Below are positions 1 through 8,556 of a stretch of DNA of 64,000 nt, in pieces (the stretch's first letter is position 1; every line of letters starts with the position of its first letter). Made by a program: the position numbers and the translations under genes. The stretch lies in the NCBI RefSeq assembly GCF_004378255.1, contig NZ_SNQG01000007.1:214199-278198 (forward strand), given 5' to 3'. Under the pieces are notes generated by a model that was given only the letters and a program-made list of their open reading frames with translations, was not told where the DNA came from and did no database searches. This DNA is from Mucilaginibacter phyllosphaerae (lineage in GTDB: Bacteria > Bacteroidota > Bacteroidia > Sphingobacteriales > Sphingobacteriaceae).

Positions 1-110
1 GCTATATCAATACATTGCTGCAGGTTAAGTACGCTATCAACAGCCTGGCTGTGTGCCAAAACCGGCGCAAGGGTTATTAAGCTAAAAAGTATAAATTTAA
101 AGTATCGCAT
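1..110 (-). CDS. TolC-family outer-membrane efflux protein, N-terminal fragment
   Basis: Only the first 36 codons are in the window; the gene runs off the left edge. The reading starts MRYFKFILFSLITLAPVL, a typical signal peptide, followed by a stretch reading LNLQQCIDIA. That matches the start of the mature part of TolC-family proteins, which usually read like LTLEECIDIAL. The start codon lies 13 bp downstream of the ATPase stop codon, so the two are probably co-transcribed. In a tripartite exporter this protein would be the outer-membrane channel working with the ATPase and permeases. The assignment rests on a short N-terminal motif and context, so it is moderately secure. Confidence 0.65.
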   Translation of the reverse strand, partial: MRYFKFILFSLITLAPVLAHSQAVDSVLNLQQCIDI

Positions 111-123
111 TTTGTGTTATTGT

Positions 124-801
124 TCAGAATTTCCTCGAAGATTCTACCCTTCCATCCAACAGGTTAATAATCCGCGAACCATACTCCGCGTTTTTTTCAG
201 AGTGCGTTACCTGGATGATGGTAACACCGTCTTCTTTGTTCAGCTTACGAAAAAGCTCCATGATCTCCTCCCCTTGTTTAGAATTAAGGTTACCTGTAGG
301 TTCATCAGCCAGTAATAGTTTTGGTTTGGCAATAAGCGCACGGGCTATTCCTACCAGTTGCTGCTGGCCGCCCGATAGCTGCGCCGGAAATAAATCCTTT
401 TTACCTACGATCTGGAAACGATCCAGCATATCGGCTACCATCGCCTTACGCTCAGAACCCTTTACATCCTGGTAGATGAGTGGTGTTTCGATGTTTTCGT
501 AAACGGTAAGTTCGTCTATCAAATGGTAAGCCTGAAAAACAAAACCGATATACTGCTTGTACAAAGCGGCACGTTGTTTTTCTTTAAGCTGATGAACGGG
601 CTGATTAACAAAATAGTGGTAACCGTCGTTCGGTTCATCAAGCATCCCGATGATATTTAGTAATGTTGATTTGCCCGACCCGGACGGCCCCATGATCGAA
701 ACAAATTCACCCTCGTCTACATCGAGGCTAATATCGTTTACAACAAAGTTTTTGTTCCCGCCTACCTGGTAATACTTAGAAATATGCTGAAGTGATAACA
801 T
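124..801 (-). CDS. ABC transporter ATP-binding protein, MacB/LolD type
   Basis: This 225-residue protein is a stand-alone ABC ATPase. It has a Walker A motif GPSGSGKST near residue 39, the signature LSGGQQQLVGIARAL, Walker B LLLADEPTG and a switch histidine in VTHS. The family (LolD/MacB/FtsE) energises FtsX-fold permeases for efflux or lipoprotein and peptide release. The signature normally reads LSGGQQQRVAIARAL, so the arginine is replaced here by leucine. It is the only ATPase visible for seven adjacent permeases, which suggests a shared ATPase, although others elsewhere in the genome could serve too. It has its own upstream control region (873-980) and is followed at 13 bp by a TolC-like gene. 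Confidence 0.93.
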   Translation of the reverse strand: MLSLQHISKYYQVGGNKNFVVNDISLDVDEGEFVSIMGPSGSGKSTLLNIIGMLDEPNDGYHYFVNQPVHQLKEKQRAALYKQYIGFVFQAYHLIDELTVYENIETPLIYQDVKGSERKAMVADMLDRFQIVGKKDLFPAQLSGGQQQLVGIARALIAKPKLLLADEPTGNLNSKQGEEIMELFRKLNKEDGVTIIQVTHSEKNAEYGSRIINLLDGRVESSRKF

Positions 802-872
802 GTTTAATTGTTAGGTTAATGAATTACTGTTTATTTTTTTGCAATTTCTTAAACTGATTTTGGTATTGAAGT

Positions 873-888
873 ATGAATAATATACCAA
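873..888 (-). promoter_or_regulatory. Putative -24/-12 promoter of the ATPase gene
   Basis: On the minus strand the sequence is TTGGTATATTATTCAT. The TTGGTAT part fits the -24 half of a sigma-54 promoter (TTGGCAC/TTGGYAY), and the -12 half is degenerate. The same TTGGTAT block lies at the equivalent place before the first permease (18361-18376). No matching Bacteroidota sigma-A -7 box is seen at the right distance. Use of sigma-54 is an inference. Confidence 0.4.
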
Positions 889-940
889 ACTTATAAGTTA
901 CTACGTATCAGATATTTATAATTAATTTAAAAGTAAAAAC

Positions 941-980
941 TGTACGCTTATGTACAGCGTGCGTTCGGTAATGATACAGT
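941..980 (-). promoter_or_regulatory. Two-site operator upstream of the ATPase gene
   Basis: The inverted repeat TGTACGCTTATGTACA (941-956) is followed by a second element, GCGTTCGGTAATGATACAGT (961-980). Both have close copies upstream of the first permease at 18420-18470. The arrangement, roughly 50 bp upstream of a -24-like element, fits a binding region for an enhancer-binding regulator. The identity of that regulator is unknown. Confidence 0.55.
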
Positions 981-981
981 T

Positions 982-1085
982 GTTAGAGAGATGGAGATTG
1001 GTGATTAGCGATAAGAGATCAGAAAGGCATATATACAATTAGAGGTCAGAATATTCGATTCTAACCTCTAATCACCAATCTCTGA
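982..1085. repeat. Nested inverted repeat between permease 1 and the ATPase gene
   Basis: The outer arms AGATTGGTGATTAG and CTAATCACCAATCT are perfectly complementary over 14 bp. An inner hairpin is formed by TTAGAGGT and ACCTCTAA. There is no strong T-tract, so an intrinsic terminator is not certain. It lies just downstream of permease 1 and separates it from the control region of the ATPase gene. Confidence 0.6.
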
Positions 1086-1093
1086 TGCTGATA

Positions 1094-3514
1094 CTATTCG
1101 CTTCTTAAACTTTTTACCGGGTTGGCTAAAGCCGCCTTTACAGATTGCAGGCTAATGGTAAAAAAGGAGATAAGCACGGCTGCAGCGCCGGCTATACCAA
1201 ATAGCCACCATTGTATATGGGTTCGGTAAGCATAATTTTGCAGCCATTTATCCATAAAATACCAGGCAACTGGTGTGGCTATTATAAAAGCTATCATAAC
1301 CAGCCACAAATAATCTTTTGATATCAGTGCAACAATATCGCTTACATTAGCCCCCAGTACCTTGCGGATGCCAATTTCTTTTACGCGTTGTTCTGCCGTA
1401 AAACTTACCAGGCCAAATAAACCCAGGCAGGCCAAAAAAACTATCAGCAGGCTAAAGCAAGTAAACAATTGCTGTAATTTAGCTTCTGCTTTATATTGCT
1501 TATCTACCAGTTCGTTTACCCAATTATATTCAAATGGTTTATTATCCGGATAGTATTGCTTGTACAACCTGTTTAAACCTGTCAATACAGCCCTTTCGGT
1601 GCCGGGGATAACCCTGATCAGCATAGCGCCGTATCGTGGGTTAGACAACGCTTGCAGCACCGTAGGCTTAATTTTGTTATGGAGCGATTCGCTGTAGAAA
1701 TCTTTTACTATACCTACGGTAGTACCTTCAAACTTAACATTGCTTTGATTTACCTTCAGGTTAAGCAGTTTAGCGGTGTAAGCCGTTACCAGCATGGGTT
1801 GGTTTTGTATCAAAGCCTTTGTTTTAGCTGTGGCCCCTCCTCCCATTAATGTGTCCTGATCTATAGCATCAGTACTAACGTTAGGGTTAAAGATGCGGCC
1901 CGAATTTACTTTAAGTTTTAATACACCCGGCAAATCGGCATCGGCCTGTATAAAGTGCAAGGTCAGTTTTTCATTACCCACCTTTACGGTTCTCGACATA
2001 TTGCCCGATCCGGAAGATGGGTACCAATTAGTTATACTTGCCCCTGCAACGCCCGGCATCCGCATCAACTCCGTTTTAAATGACTGCCCGCTTTTGCCCC
2101 AATCGCTAAAATCAATATTAACCAAATTGTTTTTATCAAACCCCAGATCTTTATGGCTCATGAAATTAAGCTGATTATGCACTACCAGCGTTATTATAAT
2201 AATAGTTACAGATATCGCAAACTGGCCAACTACTAAAGCTTTTTTCAAAAAATTAAGCCCCACGTCTGATGCTATTTTATCCCGCAAAATAACCGCGGGT
2301 TTTGGGCGTGATAGATACCAGGCCGGATAAAGCCCCGTTGCTATACTGATGAGCAATACCCCAATTATTGTTACCAGTAAAAAAACAGAGCTATATAAAT
2401 TAACAACTAACTTATGATCCAGATAGGTTTCAACAGGTTTTAATAAAAAGGGATAAAGTATGATAGCCAGCGAAAAAGATATTGCAAAAAACAGTACCGA
2501 CTCTGAAAGGAAACGTATAATTAACTGGCTGTTACCGGCACCTAAAACCTTGCGCACGCCTGTTTCTTTGGCGCGGTTAAATATCCGGGATATTGTTAAA
2601 TTAATAAAATTGATACAGGCAATCAGCAATAGTAAGGCAGCAACACCGGCAAATATGTAAACGTTGCGCATGCTGCCATGTACATCTTGCACAGCCGCAA
2701 AATCCGATTTTAAATACACATCTTTTATAGGTTGGAACGTAAACAGATAATCTACTTTCCTTCCGTTTAATTGTTGTTTATACCAATTATTTACCTTTTG
2801 CGTAAAAGCCTTAACATCTGTACCGGGTTTAAGTAAAACATACTGCGACTGAAAGGTATAGCTCTCACCTGTTATCGGTACTTTGTTATCAATTGCCCTG
2901 TATTCAGATAGCGCCATCACATCTGCCCGCAAATGGGTGTTCTGTGGCAAATTATCTACAACGCCTGTTATCAAATATTTTTGTGGTTCGCCAAAATCTG
3001 GTAGCGTAGTAACTATCGTACCAATTACATCTTTGCCTTTAAAGTATTGCTGCTGCGTTTTTTTTGTAATTATCAGGTTGGTATATCCCTTTACAAATCT
3101 ACGTGGATTGCCTTGTACTATCTTAAAATCAAGTATATTCCAAACCGTAGCTTCGGCACGTAACATATTAAAACTTACAGCATCTTTACTTTCATCAAAA
3201 CGCAAGCGGTTTTTAACTACATCCATCCGGCAGTAATTTTGCACCTCGGGAAGGTCTTTTTTTAGTGAAGGCCCAAGTCCCGAGAAAGCTGCGGGCATCA
3301 ATTCTTCACCCTTAACTTCCTTGTATGCAGATAAAATACGATAAATATTATCAGCCTTAGCCCATTGCTTATCGTAGGATAATTCATCAATTACCACAGT
3401 GGCTACAATAAGGCAGGCGGTTAGCCCCACACTTAGCCCAATAATATTTATTAATGAGTATGCTTTGTGTTTTAACAAGCTACGCCAGGCAATTTTAAGG
3501 TTGGTTTTAAGCAT
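1094..3514 (-). CDS. FtsX/MacB-type ABC permease 1
   Basis: This 806-residue inner-membrane permease has one N-terminal helix (about residues 20-42), a MacB periplasmic core domain, and a first FtsX domain starting near residue 285 (INFINL, then ETGVRKVLGA). A second periplasmic part and a C-terminal FtsX domain (LACLGLFGLVSF, then EIGIRKVLGAN) follow. It ends in NPVKSLRSE, identical in all seven paralogs. These double-FtsX proteins of Bacteroidota are usually annotated as antimicrobial-peptide or macrolide exporters, but the substrate is unknown. It is last in the permease array, 54 bp after permease 2, and 292 bp separate it from the ATPase gene, which has its own promoter region. Confidence 0.9.
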   Translation of the reverse strand: MLKTNLKIAWRSLLKHKAYSLINIIGLSVGLTACLIVATVVIDELSYDKQWAKADNIYRILSAYKEVKGEELMPAAFSGLGPSLKKDLPEVQNYCRMDVVKNRLRFDESKDAVSFNMLRAEATVWNILDFKIVQGNPRRFVKGYTNLIITKKTQQQYFKGKDVIGTIVTTLPDFGEPQKYLITGVVDNLPQNTHLRADVMALSEYRAIDNKVPITGESYTFQSQYVLLKPGTDVKAFTQKVNNWYKQQLNGRKVDYLFTFQPIKDVYLKSDFAAVQDVHGSMRNVYIFAGVAALLLLIACINFINLTISRIFNRAKETGVRKVLGAGNSQLIIRFLSESVLFFAISFSLAIILYPFLLKPVETYLDHKLVVNLYSSVFLLVTIIGVLLISIATGLYPAWYLSRPKPAVILRDKIASDVGLNFLKKALVVGQFAISVTIIIITLVVHNQLNFMSHKDLGFDKNNLVNIDFSDWGKSGQSFKTELMRMPGVAGASITNWYPSSGSGNMSRTVKVGNEKLTLHFIQADADLPGVLKLKVNSGRIFNPNVSTDAIDQDTLMGGGATAKTKALIQNQPMLVTAYTAKLLNLKVNQSNVKFEGTTVGIVKDFYSESLHNKIKPTVLQALSNPRYGAMLIRVIPGTERAVLTGLNRLYKQYYPDNKPFEYNWVNELVDKQYKAEAKLQQLFTCFSLLIVFLACLGLFGLVSFTAEQRVKEIGIRKVLGANVSDIVALISKDYLWLVMIAFIIATPVAWYFMDKWLQNYAYRTHIQWWLFGIAGAAAVLISFFTISLQSVKAALANPVKSLRSE

Positions 3515-3568
3515 GATTTATTAACTCTAAATTCTGATAACTGAATCTTAAATATGATGTAATTGCCG

Positions 3569-5974
3569 TTATTCGCTGCGCAAGCTTTTAACCGGGTTGG
3601 ATAGCGCCGCCTTAATAGACTGGTAACCAACGGTTAAAAATGCGATCAGCGCGGCCATACCGCCGGCAAGCACAAAAACCCACCATTGTATGCTTACGCG
3701 GAATGCAAAATCCTGCAGCCATTTATTCATGGCAAACCAGGCCAACGGGGATGATATCACAATGGCTATCAGCACCAGCTTAATAAAATCAAAGGATATG
3801 AGGCCTGCAATGCTTGCCACGCCCGCACCCAGTACCTTGCGGATCCCTATTTCTTTGATACGCTGGCGGGTAGAGAACACTGCCAAACCAAATAAGCCCA
3901 GGCAAGATATCAATATAGTTACTACGGTAAATGCAGTAAGTATGCCCCCCGTACGCTGGTCGGTTTTATACATGGCATCAAACTCCTGGTCAAGAAAATG
4001 GTATTCGAAGGGCGAATTAGGGTAAAATTTATGCCATTTAGAGGCGATAGCGGCTATGGTATTAGCTGTATTTTTACCCGATGTTTTAACCAGCAGCTTG
4101 CCAAACCAATCATATTCCGGAAACATCACTATAGGTGTGATTTCTTCGTGCAGGGATGCAAAGTTAAAATCCTTTGCCACGGCCTTAATAGTTCCCATAC
4201 GGCCGTTTAAGCCTATTTTTTTGCCAATAGCCTGCTCTGGCTTCCACCCCATTCCCTTTACGGCGGCCTCGTTCAGGATGAAGCTGTAGCGCCTTTTGTC
4301 AGCGCTGGTATCCATCACCTGCTGCTCGTCGCCAAGGTCCAGGTCGTTGCCGGCTATCAATTTGATGCCCAGCGTTTTGGTAAAGCTTTTCTCCACAGGG
4401 ATGGCCGTTACCGAAAGGTTAAAATCGGCATTTTTACCTTCGGCGGTATTAATGGAGTAACCACCGCCCACATTAACCGGCGAATCGTAGCTTGCCGTAG
4501 ACCCTAAAACGCCTGTTTGCTGCCCTATTTCGCCCTTAAATGACTCTATTTGATTGTATCCCATACCACCCAGATCCAACACCAAAACCTGATCCCGGTT
4601 GATACCTGTATTTAAACTTTGGATGTAACGCAACTGGTTACCGGCAATGATGGTACTGATAATAAAGAATACCGATACCACAAACTGAAACACCACCAAC
4701 GATTTTCTTAACATATTACCGCCCGCCTGCATGGATGACCCACCCTTTAGGGTTACAATCGGTTTAAAGGCCGACAGGTATAACGACGGATAAGTACCGG
4801 CTAACAGCGTAACCACAACAAACAGGGTAACCAATGCCAAAATCAGCCATTCGGGGTTCCAGGTTTGCAGGGAGAGCTGCTGCCCCGTAAAGTTGCTGAA
4901 TACCGGTAACAATGCCGATAACAACAATACCCCCGCTATTAACGAAAACAAGGTAATTATCCCCGCCTCTGCAATAAATTGCACAAATAACTGGCCGCGC
5001 ATAGCCCCCATTACTTTACGTACGCCAATCTCTTTGGCACGTTCTGCCGAGCGCGCCGTAACCAGGTTTAAGAAATTTACGCAGGCCAGCACCAACAATA
5101 CGATAGCTACAAAGCCTAAAATATAAACGTACTTGATATTACCCGACGGCTCTAAACCCTTACCTGCGGTACTGTACAAATGCACACGGGTAAGCGGCTC
5201 TAAACCAAACCACATTTTACCGCCCGATGCAGGCCTGTCTTTATTGATATAGTCGGTCATTTGTTTGGCAACCGCTTCCCTGTTTGCGCCAGGTTTTAAA
5301 AGGATGTAAGAATAATCGTTTGATGAACTCCAGGCCAGATTCAATGATCTGGGCATCATAGCGTAGCTGCCCATCATATCAAACTTTATCTGCGAATATT
5401 CGGGCACGTCCTCAATCACGCCGGTAACGATCATACTGTTCTTCTGGTCTACCTTTAAGATCTTACCCATGGCATCCTCATCACCAAAGTATTTTTCAGC
5501 CGTTGATGCTGTAAGTACGATAGAGGTTGAATTAGCCAACGCCGTTGCCGGGTTACCGGAGAGAAACTTGAAGGTAAAGATCTTGAAAAAAGATGCATCT
5601 GCTACCAGCATCTTTTTCTCTTTAAACAATTTATCGCCAAACTGCACAACGGCAGCACGCATGTTAGAGTAGTTTACAACCCTTACGCCATCTTCAATAT
5701 CAGCCAGTTGCTGCTTAAAAACAGGCACGGGGGCAGTAGGCGTTAAAGCGGTGGTATTTACCTCTTTATCGTCGGCAGATTTGTAGCTGAACGTTAAACG
5801 GCTGATCCTGCCGGCATTGGTATTAAACCTGTCATACCGCAATTCGTTAGTAAGGTAAGTTGCCAGCAGCAAAAAGCTGCATATTCCTACCGCAAGCCCG
5901 GCCATGCTGATGAATGATGTAGTTTTGTTTTGAACAAGGTTGCGCCACGCCGTTTTTAAATAGTTCCTGATCAT
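3569..5974 (-). CDS. FtsX/MacB-type ABC permease 2
   Basis: This 801-residue paralog has the same layout: N-terminal helix about residues 20-42, periplasmic core, first FtsX block with LACVNFLNL and EIGVRKVMGA, second periplasmic part, and C-terminal FtsX block with EIGIRKVLGAG. It keeps the C-terminal NPVKSLRSE. The start ATG gives the standard family N-terminus (MIRNYLKTAWRNL). It lies 38 bp after permease 3 and 54 bp before permease 1 with no terminator between, so co-transcription is likely. The periplasmic sequence differs from its neighbours, which is where ligand specificity would be expected. The substrate cannot be told from sequence. Confidence 0.9.
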   Translation of the reverse strand: MIRNYLKTAWRNLVQNKTTSFISMAGLAVGICSFLLLATYLTNELRYDRFNTNAGRISRLTFSYKSADDKEVNTTALTPTAPVPVFKQQLADIEDGVRVVNYSNMRAAVVQFGDKLFKEKKMLVADASFFKIFTFKFLSGNPATALANSTSIVLTASTAEKYFGDEDAMGKILKVDQKNSMIVTGVIEDVPEYSQIKFDMMGSYAMMPRSLNLAWSSSNDYSYILLKPGANREAVAKQMTDYINKDRPASGGKMWFGLEPLTRVHLYSTAGKGLEPSGNIKYVYILGFVAIVLLVLACVNFLNLVTARSAERAKEIGVRKVMGAMRGQLFVQFIAEAGIITLFSLIAGVLLLSALLPVFSNFTGQQLSLQTWNPEWLILALVTLFVVVTLLAGTYPSLYLSAFKPIVTLKGGSSMQAGGNMLRKSLVVFQFVVSVFFIISTIIAGNQLRYIQSLNTGINRDQVLVLDLGGMGYNQIESFKGEIGQQTGVLGSTASYDSPVNVGGGYSINTAEGKNADFNLSVTAIPVEKSFTKTLGIKLIAGNDLDLGDEQQVMDTSADKRRYSFILNEAAVKGMGWKPEQAIGKKIGLNGRMGTIKAVAKDFNFASLHEEITPIVMFPEYDWFGKLLVKTSGKNTANTIAAIASKWHKFYPNSPFEYHFLDQEFDAMYKTDQRTGGILTAFTVVTILISCLGLFGLAVFSTRQRIKEIGIRKVLGAGVASIAGLISFDFIKLVLIAIVISSPLAWFAMNKWLQDFAFRVSIQWWVFVLAGGMAALIAFLTVGYQSIKAALSNPVKSLRSE

Positions 5975-6012
5975 GCTTTGTAGTTTATGAGTATTTTGTT
6001 TTTATGCCTTTA

Positions 6013-8466
6013 TTATTCTGAACGTAAACTTTTTACAGGGTTTGCCAGCGCGGCCTTTAATGCCTGCGAACAAATGGTTATCAGCCCAATAAGGATGGCA
6101 ATGCCCCCTGTTAAAGCAAATATCGTCCAGTCTATTTCCCTACGGTAAGAAAATCCCTGCAGCCATTTATTCATCAGCCACCAGGCGATGGGCGATGCTA
6201 CAACGATAGAGGCCACAATAAGCTTTAAAAAATCTATCGATAATAAAGATACGATGGTTTTTACACTCGCCCCCAACACTTTGCGCACGCCTATTTCTTT
6301 AGTGCGCTGCTCGGCACTAAAGGCAGCCAAACCAAACAGTCCCAGGCAGGATATCACTATGGCTACAACTGTAAAGTAGCTTACAATGGCTGCAAGGCGC
6401 GTATCTGCCTTGTAGTTTTTATTAAAGTCCTCGTCCAGGAAACTATAATCGAACGGATCGCTGGTATCATACTTTTTCCAGCTGGTTTCAATGGTTTTTA
6501 GCACCGCGGCCATGTTGCCCGGTTTGGCGTGTATCACCATGTAATTAAAGCCCGATGTGTTCAAAAAGAAACCGTAAGGGGTTACCGGCAAATGCAGGTC
6601 TTCGTAATGAAAATCTTTCACCACCCCAATAATGGTAAAGGTGGAGGTATTGTCCTGATACTTATTGTACAGCTTTTTGTTGATGGCATTCTGCGCGGTG
6701 CCAAAGCCATATTCCTGCACGGCTTTTTCGTTGATGATGATATTATTGTTGGTATCTGAATGAAACTCGGGGCTAAACAAGCGCCCTGCTACCGGGCGGA
6801 TATTTAAGGTTTGCAAAAAGTTATCATCAACAAAATTCATACGCGTGCGCCGCCCTTCTGCAGAGGTTTGCCCATCCTTGTAAACCAGGTTATCGCTCGG
6901 GTTAAAAATACCCGGATAATAGGCCGAGCCGCCAATAGATGCTATGCTGCTGTTCTCCTCCAATACGGTTTTTAAAGCGGTGTAGGCTGCCTTGGCTGCG
7001 CCGGTACGCAGGGGCACGATAATTTGCTGATCTTTGGCAAAGCCCAGATCAGCCGTGCGCATGTAATTCATTTGCCTTGCAATAACCACCGATGCCACAA
7101 TAAGCACTACCGAGATGATAAACTGGAATACCACCAGGCCTTTACGCACAGCCACTACGGCAAGCGAGTTGGTTAGTTTGCCTTTTAAAACTTTTACCGG
7201 GTTAAACGATGACAGATAAAATGCCGGGTAACTGCCTGCTAAAATTCCTGTAATTAAGGCCATTAGCAAAAATTCAAAAAACATCACTAAGTCCCTCGAA
7301 AACGACAGTGTTATTGCCCTGCCGGATACCTGGTTAAACAGCGGCAGCAGTATCAGCGTTAGCGCTATGGCAAACACGAATGCAATAAGCGTCATCAAAA
7401 TAGATTCGCCCAAAAATTGTTTGATCAGGGTTGATTTTTCTGCTCCCAATACTTTACGCACACCCACCTCGGACGAGCGTTTAGATGAGCGAGCGGTAGA
7501 AAGGTTCATGAAGTTGATACAGGCAATTATCAGTGTAAATACCGCTATCGAGAACAGCACATACAAATAAGTTTTGCTGGCAGGCGGGGTAACATTGCTA
7601 TCTACCTCGCTGGTTAAATGTATATCGCGCAGGGCCAAAAGCGATTGCTCTTTACGGAAACCTATATTTTTAAGGTCCTTACTGGCATACTTATTTATAA
7701 AGGCCGGCAGTTTAGCTTGTAATTTGGCTGCATCCGTACCGGGCTTTAGCAGCAAGTAGGTAAAAAACAGATTATTGCTGGCAAAATCGTTTTGCTGCCT
7801 TTTAATAAAGCCTTCCATGTTACCGCCGTTAACCGACAGGAAAAAGTTGGCATCGATGTGTGATGGTGTTTTACCGGCTTCAAATACGCCGGTAACGGTG
7901 TAATCCTGCTCGCCGTTGGTGTTGCTGTTTACATGTATCACTTTATTAAGCGCCGGCTGGCTGCCAAACAGTTTATTAGCCAGTTGCTGTGAAATTACAA
8001 CCGTGCGTGGGTTTGCCAGTGCATTAACCGGGCTCCCTTCGGTAAACTGATAGGTAAAGATCTTAAAAAAAGAGTTATCCGCTAAAAAGCCCCGTTGCTC
8101 AAGAAATGATCGCCTTTCGCCCTGTGCCGGATTGTACTGCACAATGGTTTTATCTTCGGTAAACAAGCTCAGTAACCTTGCTGTCTCCACAATCTCGGGG
8201 TACTCCCGTTTTAAGGCAGCAGCCATCGGCGCCGGCGTGTTAGGCAGTGCCATGCGCTTGCTGCCGCTTTGTATAAATGCAGTTACTACCTGGTAAATGT
8301 TTGGCGCGTTTTTATGCTGGCTATCATAGCTGGTTTCATAGTTAAGGTACAGCGCTATCAGAATGCAGCATGCTAAACCTACCGACAAACCAAATATGTT
8401 GATGAATGAGAAGAACTTGTTCTTCATCATGTTACGCCATCCTATTTTAAAATAATTTTTTATCAT
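6013..8466 (-). CDS. FtsX/MacB-type ABC permease 3
   Basis: This 817-residue protein is one of the two longest permeases in the array. It starts MIKNYFKIGWRNM and has an N-terminal helix, periplasmic core, first FtsX block (IACINFMNL, EVGVRKVLGAE), second core and C-terminal FtsX block (CLGLFGLAAF, EIGVRKVLGAS). It ends in NPVKSLRSE. The 90-bp spacer on its 5' side, shared with permease 4, carries a sequence nearly identical to part of the permease 6/7 spacer (TCTTTAATAAACTAATG). This suggests duplication of gene-plus-spacer units. The function is export or mechanotransmission with a partner ATPase; the substrate is unknown. Confidence 0.9.
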   Translation of the reverse strand: MIKNYFKIGWRNMMKNKFFSFINIFGLSVGLACCILIALYLNYETSYDSQHKNAPNIYQVVTAFIQSGSKRMALPNTPAPMAAALKREYPEIVETARLLSLFTEDKTIVQYNPAQGERRSFLEQRGFLADNSFFKIFTYQFTEGSPVNALANPRTVVISQQLANKLFGSQPALNKVIHVNSNTNGEQDYTVTGVFEAGKTPSHIDANFFLSVNGGNMEGFIKRQQNDFASNNLFFTYLLLKPGTDAAKLQAKLPAFINKYASKDLKNIGFRKEQSLLALRDIHLTSEVDSNVTPPASKTYLYVLFSIAVFTLIIACINFMNLSTARSSKRSSEVGVRKVLGAEKSTLIKQFLGESILMTLIAFVFAIALTLILLPLFNQVSGRAITLSFSRDLVMFFEFLLMALITGILAGSYPAFYLSSFNPVKVLKGKLTNSLAVVAVRKGLVVFQFIISVVLIVASVVIARQMNYMRTADLGFAKDQQIIVPLRTGAAKAAYTALKTVLEENSSIASIGGSAYYPGIFNPSDNLVYKDGQTSAEGRRTRMNFVDDNFLQTLNIRPVAGRLFSPEFHSDTNNNIIINEKAVQEYGFGTAQNAINKKLYNKYQDNTSTFTIIGVVKDFHYEDLHLPVTPYGFFLNTSGFNYMVIHAKPGNMAAVLKTIETSWKKYDTSDPFDYSFLDEDFNKNYKADTRLAAIVSYFTVVAIVISCLGLFGLAAFSAEQRTKEIGVRKVLGASVKTIVSLLSIDFLKLIVASIVVASPIAWWLMNKWLQGFSYRREIDWTIFALTGGIAILIGLITICSQALKAALANPVKSLRSE

Positions 8467-8556
8467 AATTTTGAAGATGAAATTCTAAAAAGCTAAATCT
8501 TAAACTCTAAGGTAGCTCTGTCTGATCTTTAATAAACTAATGTCTGATCCCTAAAC

